Assembly (NCBI GenBank): GCA_030691075.1
Contig: JAUYFI010000092.1
Coordinates: 1-38,230, forward strand
Reading direction: 5' to 3'
DNA: 38,230 nucleotides
Source of the DNA: Sulfurisoma sp.
GTDB lineage: Bacteria > Pseudomonadota > Gammaproteobacteria > Burkholderiales > Rhodocyclaceae
This document shows, piece by piece, positions 1 to 6,400 of this stretch (position 1 is its first letter; every line of letters begins with the position of its first letter). The translations under genes were made by a program, and so were the position numbers. The notes below the pieces were generated by a model. The model saw only the letters and a program-made list of their open reading frames with translations, searched no databases and had not been told where the DNA came from.

Positions 1-71
1 ATCGTCTGCACTCCAGCGCACGACAGCAGCATCTCTTCGCGTTTCGCCAGCTTCAGTTTCGACTCACCCAT
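1..71 (-). CDS. 5' end of an unidentified gene, cut by the window edge
   Basis: Only the first 23 codons are present, reading MGESKLKLAKREEMLLS and onward towards the window start. The start is supported by a good ribosome-binding site (GAGGGAG about 9 nt upstream of the ATG on the minus strand). I do not recognise the family from this fragment; the charged start looks like a small soluble protein. It diverges from the module array that begins at 242. Confidence 0.45.
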   Translation of the reverse strand, partial: MGESKLKLAKREEMLLSCAGVQT

Positions 72-183
72 CGGGTGGCTCCCTCAATCGACTCGAAACC
101 CGCAGCCTGCCTCATTTCAGGCTACTTTGCATGCGGGCAACCGCGGTTTCCAGCAGCTGATATTTCTGGAAAGTCTCTTCCGC

Positions 184-209
184 GGAAATCCGTGGTCCGC
201 CCCGTTTTT
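184..209 (+). repeat. Degenerate copy D of the mshQ 5'-end repeat
   Basis: This stretch (GGAAATCCGTGGTCCGCCCC plus a T run) matches the second half of the 55-bp block found intact at 2671-2725 and 3438-3492. Weaker similarity extends about 10 nt upstream. It ends about 30 nt before the first codon of the module at 242, the same spacing seen for copies A and B. Confidence 0.6.
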
Positions 210-241
210 CCTTTCTTTGATGCGGCTACAATGAACCGATC

Positions 242-432
242 ATGGAAAAAGTCATTTCCCGCCACCTACTGAAAGCGCGGCCGCGCGATACCCCGAGTAC
301 TGGCTCTCGCGTTCTGTCGAGGAAAGATTGGCCGCGGTCGAACAATTGCGTCAGAACTGGCTGGCGACGAACCCGGATGCTACCCAAGGACTTCAAAGAG
401 TTTGTCGCGTTGCCAAACGCGCACGGGGTTAG
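242..432 (+). pseudogene. Frameshifted small partner of the nucleotidyltransferase at 377
   Basis: The ATG at 242 opens a reading frame (MEKVISRHLLK...). A typical small-protein sequence then continues in another frame from about 283 (YPEYWLSRSVEERLAAVEQL, then LRQNW... and ending ..VCRVAKRARG) to a TAG at 430-432. Small proteins of this kind (W-L-S-R-x-x-E-E-R-x-A-A-V-E-x-L-R) are commonly encoded just upstream of, and overlapping, nucleotidyltransferases like the next gene. The second frame has no start codon of its own nearby (a TGA lies at 232-234). The gene therefore appears broken by a one-base loss or two-base gain between about 275 and 290. It overlaps the next gene by 56 nt, which argues the pair was translationally coupled. 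Family memory is partial; the frameshift is seen directly. Confidence 0.55.
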
Positions 433-814
433 ATACCTCGTTGTCGGCGGCTACGCCATGGCCGTGCATGGACGGCCATGGCAGACCGGCGATCTTGACA
501 TCCGGCTCAAGCGAGACCACGACAACGCGCTGCGGGTGACGGTCGCATTGCAGGACTTCGGTTTCGGCGGCCTTGGCCTGTCTGTTGACGACTTCGAAAT
601 ACCGGAACGGGTTGTCCAGTTGGGGTATCCGCCGTTCCGCATTGATCTGCTGACCGACATCGATGGCGTGGACTTCGACGCAGCTTGGTCGTCGCGTTTC
701 GAGTGCAGAATTGACGAACTTGATATTCCGTTCATTGGCATCGATGCCTTGAAAGCGAACAAGCGCGCCAGCGGCCGACCGCGCGATATCGATGACCTCG
801 AAAACCTTTCGTAA
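377..814 (+). CDS. Nucleotidyltransferase-fold protein (AbiEii/DUF6036-like)
   Basis: A 145-residue protein starting MLPKDFKEFVAL. The motif YLVVGGYAMAVHG, then TGDLDIRL with two acidic residues, is the G-G/DxD core of the minimal nucleotidyltransferase fold. It is followed by IDLLTDIDGVDF (third acidic strand) and a typical tail KANKRASGRPRDIDDLENL. Proteins of this type act as the nucleotidyltransferase half of toxin-antitoxin or abortive-infection pairs. I chose ATG 377 because the family start aligns there; the upstream extension in the same frame is the shadow of the partner gene. It overlaps the broken partner at 242-432, so it may now be an orphan. Substrate unknown. Confidence 0.75.
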   Translation: MLPKDFKEFVALPNAHGVRYLVVGGYAMAVHGRPWQTGDLDIRLKRDHDNALRVTVALQDFGFGGLGLSVDDFEIPERVVQLGYPPFRIDLLTDIDGVDFDAAWSSRFECRIDELDIPFIGIDALKANKRASGRPRDIDDLENLS

Positions 815-865
815 GCCTGTTGTTGGGACGAGCATGGAAAATGTGCAGGAAAATAAGCTTGACGC

Positions 866-888
866 CGTCCCGCCGGGGACGAGTTTTT
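866..888 (+). terminator. Rho-independent terminator after the first nucleotidyltransferase
   Basis: Stem CGTCCC / GGGACG with loop GCCG, followed by AG and a run of five T. It lies in the 113-nt gap between 814 and the gene at 928 and separates the first module from the second. Confidence 0.6.
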
Positions 889-927
889 GGCCTTTGATCC
901 GTGTCGGATGAAGGAAGGCCGGTGAGC

Positions 928-1413
928 ATGTTCGATCTGATCAAGCGCCTGGTCGATGCAGAAATCGGCTTCGTCGTGGTCGGCGGGCTGGCGGTGGCAT
1001 TGCACGGTTATCAGCGCGTGACGCTGGATGTGGACGTCGTGCTGGCCATGACGCCGGACAATCTGGGCCGCTTCATCGACAGCGCCAAGGCGGCGGATCT
1101 GCGGCCGATCATCCCGGTGCCGCTCGAATCCCTGGCCGATCCTGATTTGCTCGAGCAATGGCATCGCGAGAAAGGTATGCTGGCCTTCGCCTTGCGCGGC
1201 CCGGATCTGCTGGCCAGCGTGATCGATGTGCTGGTCAGGCCGGCGATACCATTCGACGAACTGAAACGCGACGCTGTCATGGTTCCCGTGGGAATGCTCA
1301 CCGTGCCCATTGCCTCCATCGAACACCTGATCGCCATGAAGACGGGAACCGGGCGCAGCAAGGATAGGATCGACATTGAAGAACTGCGGAAGATTCAGAC
1401 CCAAAAAACATGA
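928..1413 (+). CDS. Nucleotidyltransferase, cassette 1
   Basis: A 161-residue protein, MFDLIKRLVDAE..., with the nucleotidyltransferase core VVVGGLAVALHG and TLDVDVVLAM (DxD), plus a third acidic strand in SVIDVLVRP. The ATG at 928 is preferred over in-frame GTGs at 901 and 922 because AAGGAAGG lies about 9 nt upstream and because the paralogue at 2747 aligns from the same point. It is clearly paralogous to the protein at 2747-3247: both carry ..PVP(L/I)ESL.., QWHREKGMLAF and IDVLVRP. The stop overlaps the start of the small partner at 1410 (ATGATGA), so the two are translationally coupled. Role as toxin, antitoxin or other nucleotide transfer is unknown. Confidence 0.8.
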   Translation: MFDLIKRLVDAEIGFVVVGGLAVALHGYQRVTLDVDVVLAMTPDNLGRFIDSAKAADLRPIIPVPLESLADPDLLEQWHREKGMLAFALRGPDLLASVIDVLVRPAIPFDELKRDAVMVPVGMLTVPIASIEHLIAMKTGTGRSKDRIDIEELRKIQTQKT

Positions 1414-1601
1414 TGACCGCCGAACAGAACTTCCGGCTGCTGGAGGAAATCGACGCGAACCGCCGCTTCCTGTTGCAGGCTTATCGGAGCAATCCCGCCC
1501 TGCTGGCGCGGCTGGATGAACGCATCCGACAGGCGCTTGTCGCCGCTTTTTCGTCGCCGACCCCTGCTTCCGAGCCGCACCGCGGAGGGGCCGCGCCATG
1601 A
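1410..1601 (+). CDS. Small helical partner protein, cassette 1
   Basis: A 63-residue protein predicted to be mostly helical (EQNFRLLEEIDANRRFLLQA, then YRSNPALLARLDERIRQAL), with a proline/glycine-rich tail. Its ATG overlaps the stop of the nucleotidyltransferase. The same gene order recurs at 3240-3446, where the partner carries the related pattern FF.RMW.QNPALAAQAGQRV. The shared N-P-A-L core and the conserved coupling suggest an obligate partner, for example an antitoxin or adaptor. No known family is recognised. Confidence 0.65.
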   Translation: MMTAEQNFRLLEEIDANRRFLLQAYRSNPALLARLDERIRQALVAAFSSPTPASEPHRGGAAP

Positions 1602-1632
1602 GCGCCTTCTTCTTGCGCAGCAAGAAATTAGC

Positions 1633-1759
1633 GACAGGCCTTCAGGCCTGTCGGTCAAACGTGTTTTGGAAGGGGTTTGCATCCCCTCCCAAAACGGTCG
1701 CCGAAACCCCGGCCGTAAGAAAGGGGTCGTCTCCCACCGCGCCTTTCGGGCGGGGTTTC
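1633..1759. repeat. Cluster of palindromes between cassette 1 and the antitoxin/PIN pair
   Basis: Three stem-loops follow one another. First, GACAGGCC-TTCA-GGCCTGTC (1633-1652). Second, GTTTTGG/CCAAAAC extended by AGGGG/CCCCT with one mismatch (1663-1695). Third, a nested structure with outer arms 1703-1711 and 1751-1759 (GAAACCCCG / CGGGGTTTC) and inner arms 1719-1724 and 1742-1747 (GAAAGG / CCTTTC). Open reading frames crossing it look like chance. It could be a repeat cluster, a terminator region or a structured RNA. Confidence 0.55.
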
Positions 1760-1779
1760 AAACCGGAGTTGGTTTTTCG

Positions 1780-1830
1780 ATGAAATCGTTCTTCGCGCTG
1801 TTCAGGAAAAACGTGGTCCGCCCCGGTTTT
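1780..1830 (+). repeat. Copy A of the mshQ 5'-end repeat
   Basis: It begins ATGAAATCGTTCTTCGCGCT as in mshQ and matches the 55-bp block with a few changes (CAGGAAAAACGTGGTCCGCC in place of CGGGAAATCGTGGTCTGTCC). It sits directly upstream of the antitoxin/PIN pair, ending 30 nt before the ATG at 1860. Read as a gene it gives only a truncated signal peptide. Confidence 0.75.
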
Positions 1831-1847
1831 ACTCACTGTTTTACTCA
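1827..1847 (+). promoter_or_regulatory. Tandem 9-bp direct repeat before the antitoxin gene
   Basis: TTTTACTCA occurs at 1827-1835 and 1839-1847, one helical turn apart and just before the AAAGGA ribosome-binding site of the gene at 1860. Its position fits an autoregulatory operator of an antitoxin; this is inference only. Confidence 0.3.
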
Positions 1848-1859
1848 AAAGGAAAACCT

Positions 1860-2111
1860 ATGTATCGGACCGTTGATGCGATCATAGAGCCTGCGGGAAC
1901 TGTGCGACTACTGGAGGCACTACAGGTTGACCATCCTTGCCGCGCTTTTGTCACCTTGTTGGAGAATCCATGCGCGCATGTCGCGCCATCGGCGGATACG
2001 GCGAGCGACGTCTTGAAGTTTCTTGCGCAAACCCGGCTGACCGAAGCCGCGCGACTGACGGCACGGGAAATCGAGGCACAGATCGATGCTGAACGTCAGG
2101 CGTGGGACTAA
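1860..2111 (+). CDS. Antitoxin-like partner of the PIN-domain protein
   Basis: An 83-residue protein in the antitoxin position of a PIN-domain toxin pair. The start (MYRTVDAIIE...) follows an AAAGGA ribosome-binding site. The C-terminal part is helical and charged (TRLTEAARLTAREIEAQIDA), the part that commonly wraps the toxin. The N-terminal half, which should bind DNA, is not one I can assign to a named fold. The stop lies 3 nt before the toxin start, so the two form an operon. The sequence upstream is copy A of the mshQ repeat. Confidence 0.65.
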   Translation: MYRTVDAIIEPAGTVRLLEALQVDHPCRAFVTLLENPCAHVAPSADTASDVLKFLAQTRLTEAARLTAREIEAQIDAERQAWD

Positions 2112-2114
2112 CCG

Positions 2115-2516
2115 ATGGCAATCTACTTCGATGCGTGCATCGCCATCTACCTGGTTGAAGAGCACCCGGTTTATGCGCCCATCGTCGAAGCCCGGCTACG
2201 CGGTTGCGCCGCGGGCATCGCTTATAGTCCGCTGGTGGAACTGGAGTGCCTGGTTCTTCCCATTCGCCAGCAACGTACCGAACTCGTCAAACGTTTTCAT
2301 GGGTTCTTTGCCCTGAACCGTCGCCTTGCCCTGAACGACGAAATTTTTCGCATGGCAACCGAACTGCGCGCGCGTCACGGCATTAAAACACCGGACGCTT
2401 TGCATCTTGCGGCAGCGATGCACCACGGTTGCCCCGAGTTTTGGACCAACGATGATCGTCTGCGAAAAGTGGCTGGATCAATGGCGATTAATGTGCTGAC
2501 AGCGGCGGTGCCGTGA
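2115..2516 (+). CDS. PIN-domain ribonuclease toxin (VapC-like)
   Basis: A 133-residue PIN-domain protein. It opens with the first acidic strand IYFDACIAIYLVE (Asp6), has SPLVELECLV with the second conserved Glu, and KTPDALHLAAA and FWTNDDRLRK with the remaining acidic residues of the Mg-binding site. All four acids are present, so the enzyme looks active. VapC-type toxins cleave tRNA or rRNA when the antitoxin is degraded. It is coupled to the antitoxin at 1860. The pair lies between copies A and B of the mshQ 5'-end repeat. Confidence 0.85.
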   Translation: MAIYFDACIAIYLVEEHPVYAPIVEARLRGCAAGIAYSPLVELECLVLPIRQQRTELVKRFHGFFALNRRLALNDEIFRMATELRARHGIKTPDALHLAAAMHHGCPEFWTNDDRLRKVAGSMAINVLTAAVP

Positions 2517-2620
2517 ATGAAATAATAGAGATCGCCTGCTGTTTGGCGGACAGCAACAAGGTATCCATTCCACGAGTTCCGGAGCGGCATTCGATGCCGG
2601 TCGTCAACACTAATCGCCGT

Positions 2621-2640
2621 GCCGCCAGCGCCGACTTTTT
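2621..2640 (+). repeat. Dispersed 20-bp repeat, copy 1 (intergenic)
   Basis: GCCGCCAGCGCCGACTTTTT: 12-bp core CCAGCGCCGACT with the T-rich end. It lies in the 154-nt gap after the PIN toxin, which otherwise shows only a short inverted repeat (TGCTGT/ACAGCA at 2537-2555). Confidence 0.7.
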
Positions 2641-2670
2641 GAATGCGTGAGCCGTACCGACCGAAGGATC

Positions 2671-2725
2671 ACGCCATGAAATCGTTCTTCGCGCTGTTCG
2701 GGAAATCGTGGTCTGTCCCCGTTTT
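2671..2725 (+). repeat. Copy B of the mshQ 5'-end repeat (55 bp, exact)
   Basis: Identical over 55 bp to 3438-3492, where it forms the start of mshQ. Here the block (starting ACGCCATGAAATCGTTCTTC) leads into the nucleotidyltransferase gene at 2747 instead. The pair B and C brackets cassette 2 as perfect direct repeats. Confidence 0.9.
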
Positions 2726-2746
2726 GCGCGTTTTGCGCTTCATGCC

Positions 2747-3247
2747 ATGAAGATCGCCGAACTGCTCCAGTCGCTTGCGGACGCACAAGTTCAATATGTG
2801 CTGGTCGGTGGCTTGGCCGTTCAGTTGCATGGTTTTTTGCGTGCCACTTTCGATATCGATCTGGTGCTGGCGATGAACGACGAGAATCTGGTGCGCTTTA
2901 TCAATGTCGCGAAAGACTATGGTTTGCAGCCAGGCATCCCGGTGCCGATCGAATCCCTCAGGAATGCCGAACAAATCGACCAATGGCATCGAGAGAAAGG
3001 CATGCTGGCCTTTTCGTTGCGGGAACCGCAGGTCGGGGGTGGCATCATTGATGTTCTGGTCCGCCCCGACGTGACGTTCGATAAACTGATGGTGAACGCC
3101 GTCGCGGGCGAACTGTTCGGTCGACGCGTGTCGATTGTTTCCATCGACGATCTGCTCGCCATGAAGCGGGCAGCCAACCGTCCCAAGGATCAGTTGGACA
3201 TCGCGGCACTGGAAAAAATCAAGCGCGGAGAAGACCCGAATGTCTGA
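2747..3247 (+). CDS. Nucleotidyltransferase, cassette 2
   Basis: A 166-residue paralogue of the protein at 928-1413, with YVLVGGLAVQLHG, TFDIDLVLAM (DxD) and GIIDVLVRP as third acidic strand. The two also share QWHREKGMLAF and a C-terminal DDLLAMKRAANRPKDQLDI-type helix. ATG 2747 aligns with the start of the paralogue; longer in-frame starts would read into repeat copy B. No clear ribosome-binding site precedes it. Its end overlaps the small partner gene by 8 nt. Bracketed by perfect 55-bp direct repeats, the cassette appears to be a recent insertion just before mshQ. Confidence 0.82.
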   Translation: MKIAELLQSLADAQVQYVLVGGLAVQLHGFLRATFDIDLVLAMNDENLVRFINVAKDYGLQPGIPVPIESLRNAEQIDQWHREKGMLAFSLREPQVGGGIIDVLVRPDVTFDKLMVNAVAGELFGRRVSIVSIDDLLAMKRAANRPKDQLDIAALEKIKRGEDPNV

Positions 3248-3446
3248 AACGGGAATCCATTCCAATAGCTCGATTCCTCAAGACGTCATGCTCGCACGTC
3301 TGGCGCAATCGGAGCAGATGCGGGAATTCTTCATTCGAATGTGGCAGCAAAACCCGGCGCTGGCGGCGCAGGCCGGGCAGCGGGTGAAAGAACTTCTCGC
3401 CGACCCGCCAACACCGACTATTGCTGCTGGAACCAGAACGCCATGA
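3240..3446 (+). CDS. Small helical partner protein, cassette 2
   Basis: A 68-residue protein coupled by overlap to the nucleotidyltransferase; GCGGAG upstream serves as ribosome-binding site. The core LARLAQSEQMREFFIRMWQQ then NPALAAQAGQRVKELLADPP resembles the partner of cassette 1. The last codons lie in copy C of the repeat, and the stop (TGA 3444-3446) overlaps the ATG of mshQ. The C-terminal residues may therefore have been shaped by the junction. Function unknown. Confidence 0.65.
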   Translation: MSETGIHSNSSIPQDVMLARLAQSEQMREFFIRMWQQNPALAAQAGQRVKELLADPPTPTIAAGTRTP

Positions 3447-3492
3447 AATCGTTCTTCGCGCTGTTCGGGAAATCGTGGTCTGTCCCCGTTTT
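3438..3492 (+). repeat. Copy C of the mshQ 5'-end repeat (functional start of mshQ)
   Basis: Exact 55-bp match to 2671-2725. Here it encodes the first residues of mshQ (MKSFFALFGKSWSVPVF). It is probably the parental location of the repeat, since only here does the frame continue as a full signal peptide. The inner part (GTGGTCTGTCCCCG) also resembles a motif I recall as widely dispersed in betaproteobacterial genomes, so a REP-type origin is possible. Confidence 0.8.
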
Positions 3493-6400
3493 TCTACTCG
3501 CCACGCTGCTGTGCGTCCCCCTTGCCGCGGTCGGGCAGACCTATCAGAGCATTGCCTCCGCGCTCAACGACGCGCTGCCGACGAATGGCTCGGCCGGCAA
3601 TCTCACGATAACCAAACCGGCCGGTACGGTCAGTGGCGATGTCATGCTGGCGACGATATCCGCCCGTCCGAGCCAGATGACCATCACGGCCCCGGCCGGC
3701 TGGGCACTCTACAAGCGTACCGAACAACTCAACGGCGGTGTTTCCACCGATCCGGGCGGCATGACCCTATTGACCTATTTCAAGATGGCGGGCGGGTCGG
3801 AACCGGCGAATTACACCTGGACGCTGGCCAACACCATTGGCGCCGGCGCCAACGGTGGCGGCGGTGTTGTCGGCACCATCACCCGCGTCAGCGGTGTCGA
3901 TACGATCAATCCGATCGATGTCTATGTGGATGCCCTGTCCGGGAATGGCCTGACACACAGTGCGCCGTCCGCCACCACGACGGTGCCGAATACCCTGCTG
4001 GTGGCCTCCATCACCTACCTGTCGTCGGGTAATTTCGGCGCGCCTTCGGGAATTACCGGCATCACCGAGCGCGCCGAGGTTTCGGCGCCGGTGGCGAACG
4101 CCGCGATCGGCATCACCCTGCTGGTCGCCACGGTACCGAAAGCCACCGCCGGCGCCACGGGTTCGGTATCCGCCACGGCGGACTCATCCGCCGACTACGG
4201 CATGGGCCACATGTTCGCCCTGGCCGCGCCACGCCCCGATCTCGCGCTCGCCATGACACGCACGGGCAACCTGGACCCCGGCGTCACCACGAGTTACTAC
4301 ACGCTGACCGTCTCCAATCTGGGAACGGCTACGGAGGGCGGCACCATCACCGTGACCAACACGCTCCCGGCCAATGTCAGTTACACCAGCAACACCGGGT
4401 CGACCGCCGGCTGGTCCTGTAGCGTTGTCGGGCAGGTGGTCACCTGCACGACCAACACCGATCTGCCGGGTGGGGCAACGTCCACGCTGCAACTCAACGT
4501 GGACGTTGGTGCCTCGGCCTCGGGCACCCTGACCAACACCGCCACGGTGGCCGGCGCCCCCAACAACGACGGCAATACCACGAACAACACGGCCACGAAC
4601 TCTTATACGATCATTCCGCAGGGTTGCGTGACCAGCACCGTTGGTGCCGACACGGTCGTTACCTGTGCCAGCAACGGCTCGATCACCATTCCGGCGGGCG
4701 TCACCAGCGTGCGCTACCTGGTGGTTGCCGGCGGCGGCGGCGGCGGCGGTATTCCGGCGAATGCTGCCGACGGTGCGGGTGGTGGAGGCGCGGGCGGTTT
4801 CCTACAGGGAAACAGTTTTGCGGTATCAGCCGGCACCTATACGGTAACGGTCGGTGCTGGAGGCGCAGGTGGTACAGGCACAACCAGAGGTGGCAACGGA
4901 TCTAATTCCACTTTCTCAACATTGACAGCAACTGGTGGTGGTGGTGGCGCATTCGCTGGAGATAATACGGGTACCAGCGGCAACAATGGCGGGTCGGGCG
5001 GCGGCGGTAGTGACAACAACAATGGTGGAACAGGAACAAGCGGTCAGGGCAATAACGGAGGTGCTGGCAACAATAACGACGGCGGGGGCGGAGGGGGGGG
5101 CGCGAATTCAGCCGGTGCGAACGGTACTAATACCACGGGAGGAAATGGAGGCGCCGGTATCAGCAACGATATCAACGGAACGGGCACTTCCTATGGTGGT
5201 GGTGGCGGCGGCGGCGCCGACGCTGGCGGCGCCGGTGGGACGGGCGGGGTTGGTGGCGGGGCGACGGCGCCTACCGGCCGTAACCCCGGCGTTGCCGGCA
5301 CGGCCAACACCGGCGGCGGCGGCAGCGGGGCGACCGGTTCAAGCAGCGGCAGTGCCTATTCCGGTGGCACGGGCGGTTCCGGCATCGTGATCATTCGCTA
5401 TCCAACGGCCAGCACGGTCAACCATATCCGCATCGAACACGACGGTGAAGGCCTCACCTGTCTTGCCGAGCAGGTGACGGTGCGTGCCTGTGCGGACAAT
5501 TTGTGCAGCAGCGAATACACGGGCAGCGTTACCACAACCCTGAGTCCGGCCGGCTGGGTTGGCGGCGACACCAAGACCTTCAGCGGCGGTCATGCCATCT
5601 ACTCGCTATCGAGAACCACGGCGGGCAGCGTTACGCTGGGTGCGGCAAGCACCACGCCGACACCGGTCGTCGCGACGCGGTGCTTCAATGGCGCCAGCGA
5701 AACCTGCGCAATGAATTTTGTCGATGCAGGCTTCATTTTCTCCAGCACCGCCGGTGGCGCGGTGGCGACCCTTCCCGCGCAGACCGCGGGCACGGCTTCC
5801 GGCACCTACTATCTGCGGGCGGTGAAGACCAGCACGACGACCCAGGCCTGCGAGGCGGCGCTGACTGGCGCGAACACGGTGAATTTCGCTTACGAGTGCG
5901 CGAACCCCACCACCTGCTACACGAGTAACTTGATGAACGTAAATGGCGGCACCAACACCACTATCGCGCGCAACGACAGCGGCAGCGTGACCAGCTATAC
6001 CCCGGTCGCCATGACCTTCGATGCCAACGGCAATGCGCCCTTCACCTTCAACTACAGCGATGCCGGCCAGGTCAAGCTGCACGTCAGCAAAGCGGCGAGC
6101 GGCAGCCTGCTGACTGCCCTCTCCGGAGCGTCGAACGCCTTCGTCGTCGCCCCGGCCAACTTTTTGCTGTCCGGCATTCCGGTGGCCCCCCTGACGGCGG
6201 GATTGCCCTTCAACGTCACCGTCACCGCCCGCACATCGACCGGCGCCACCACCTTCAGCTTCGGTCGGGAAACACCCGCGGCCTCGGCGACGCTGACTTC
6301 GTCCAACCCCGTGCCCGGCCTGGGCAACGCGACCCCCATCAACCAGACGGTTTCCGGCTTTAGCGGCGGCGAAAAAAGTGTCGATGCCACGTGGAACGAG

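Noticed and set aside
451-1623. A 390-codon open frame on the minus strand across the first modules
   Set aside because: It is the antisense shadow of GC-rich genes at 377, 928 and 1410, which have recognisable motifs and ribosome-binding sites.
1516-1887. A 123-codon plus-strand frame over the palindromes and repeat A
   Set aside because: It mixes the shadow of the small partner gene, hairpins and the repeat, with no coherent protein.
4730-5390. Repeated GGC/GGT units as a possible CRISPR or tandem repeat array
   Set aside because: The pattern is codon repetition in a glycine-rich protein; there is no regular spacer-repeat period.
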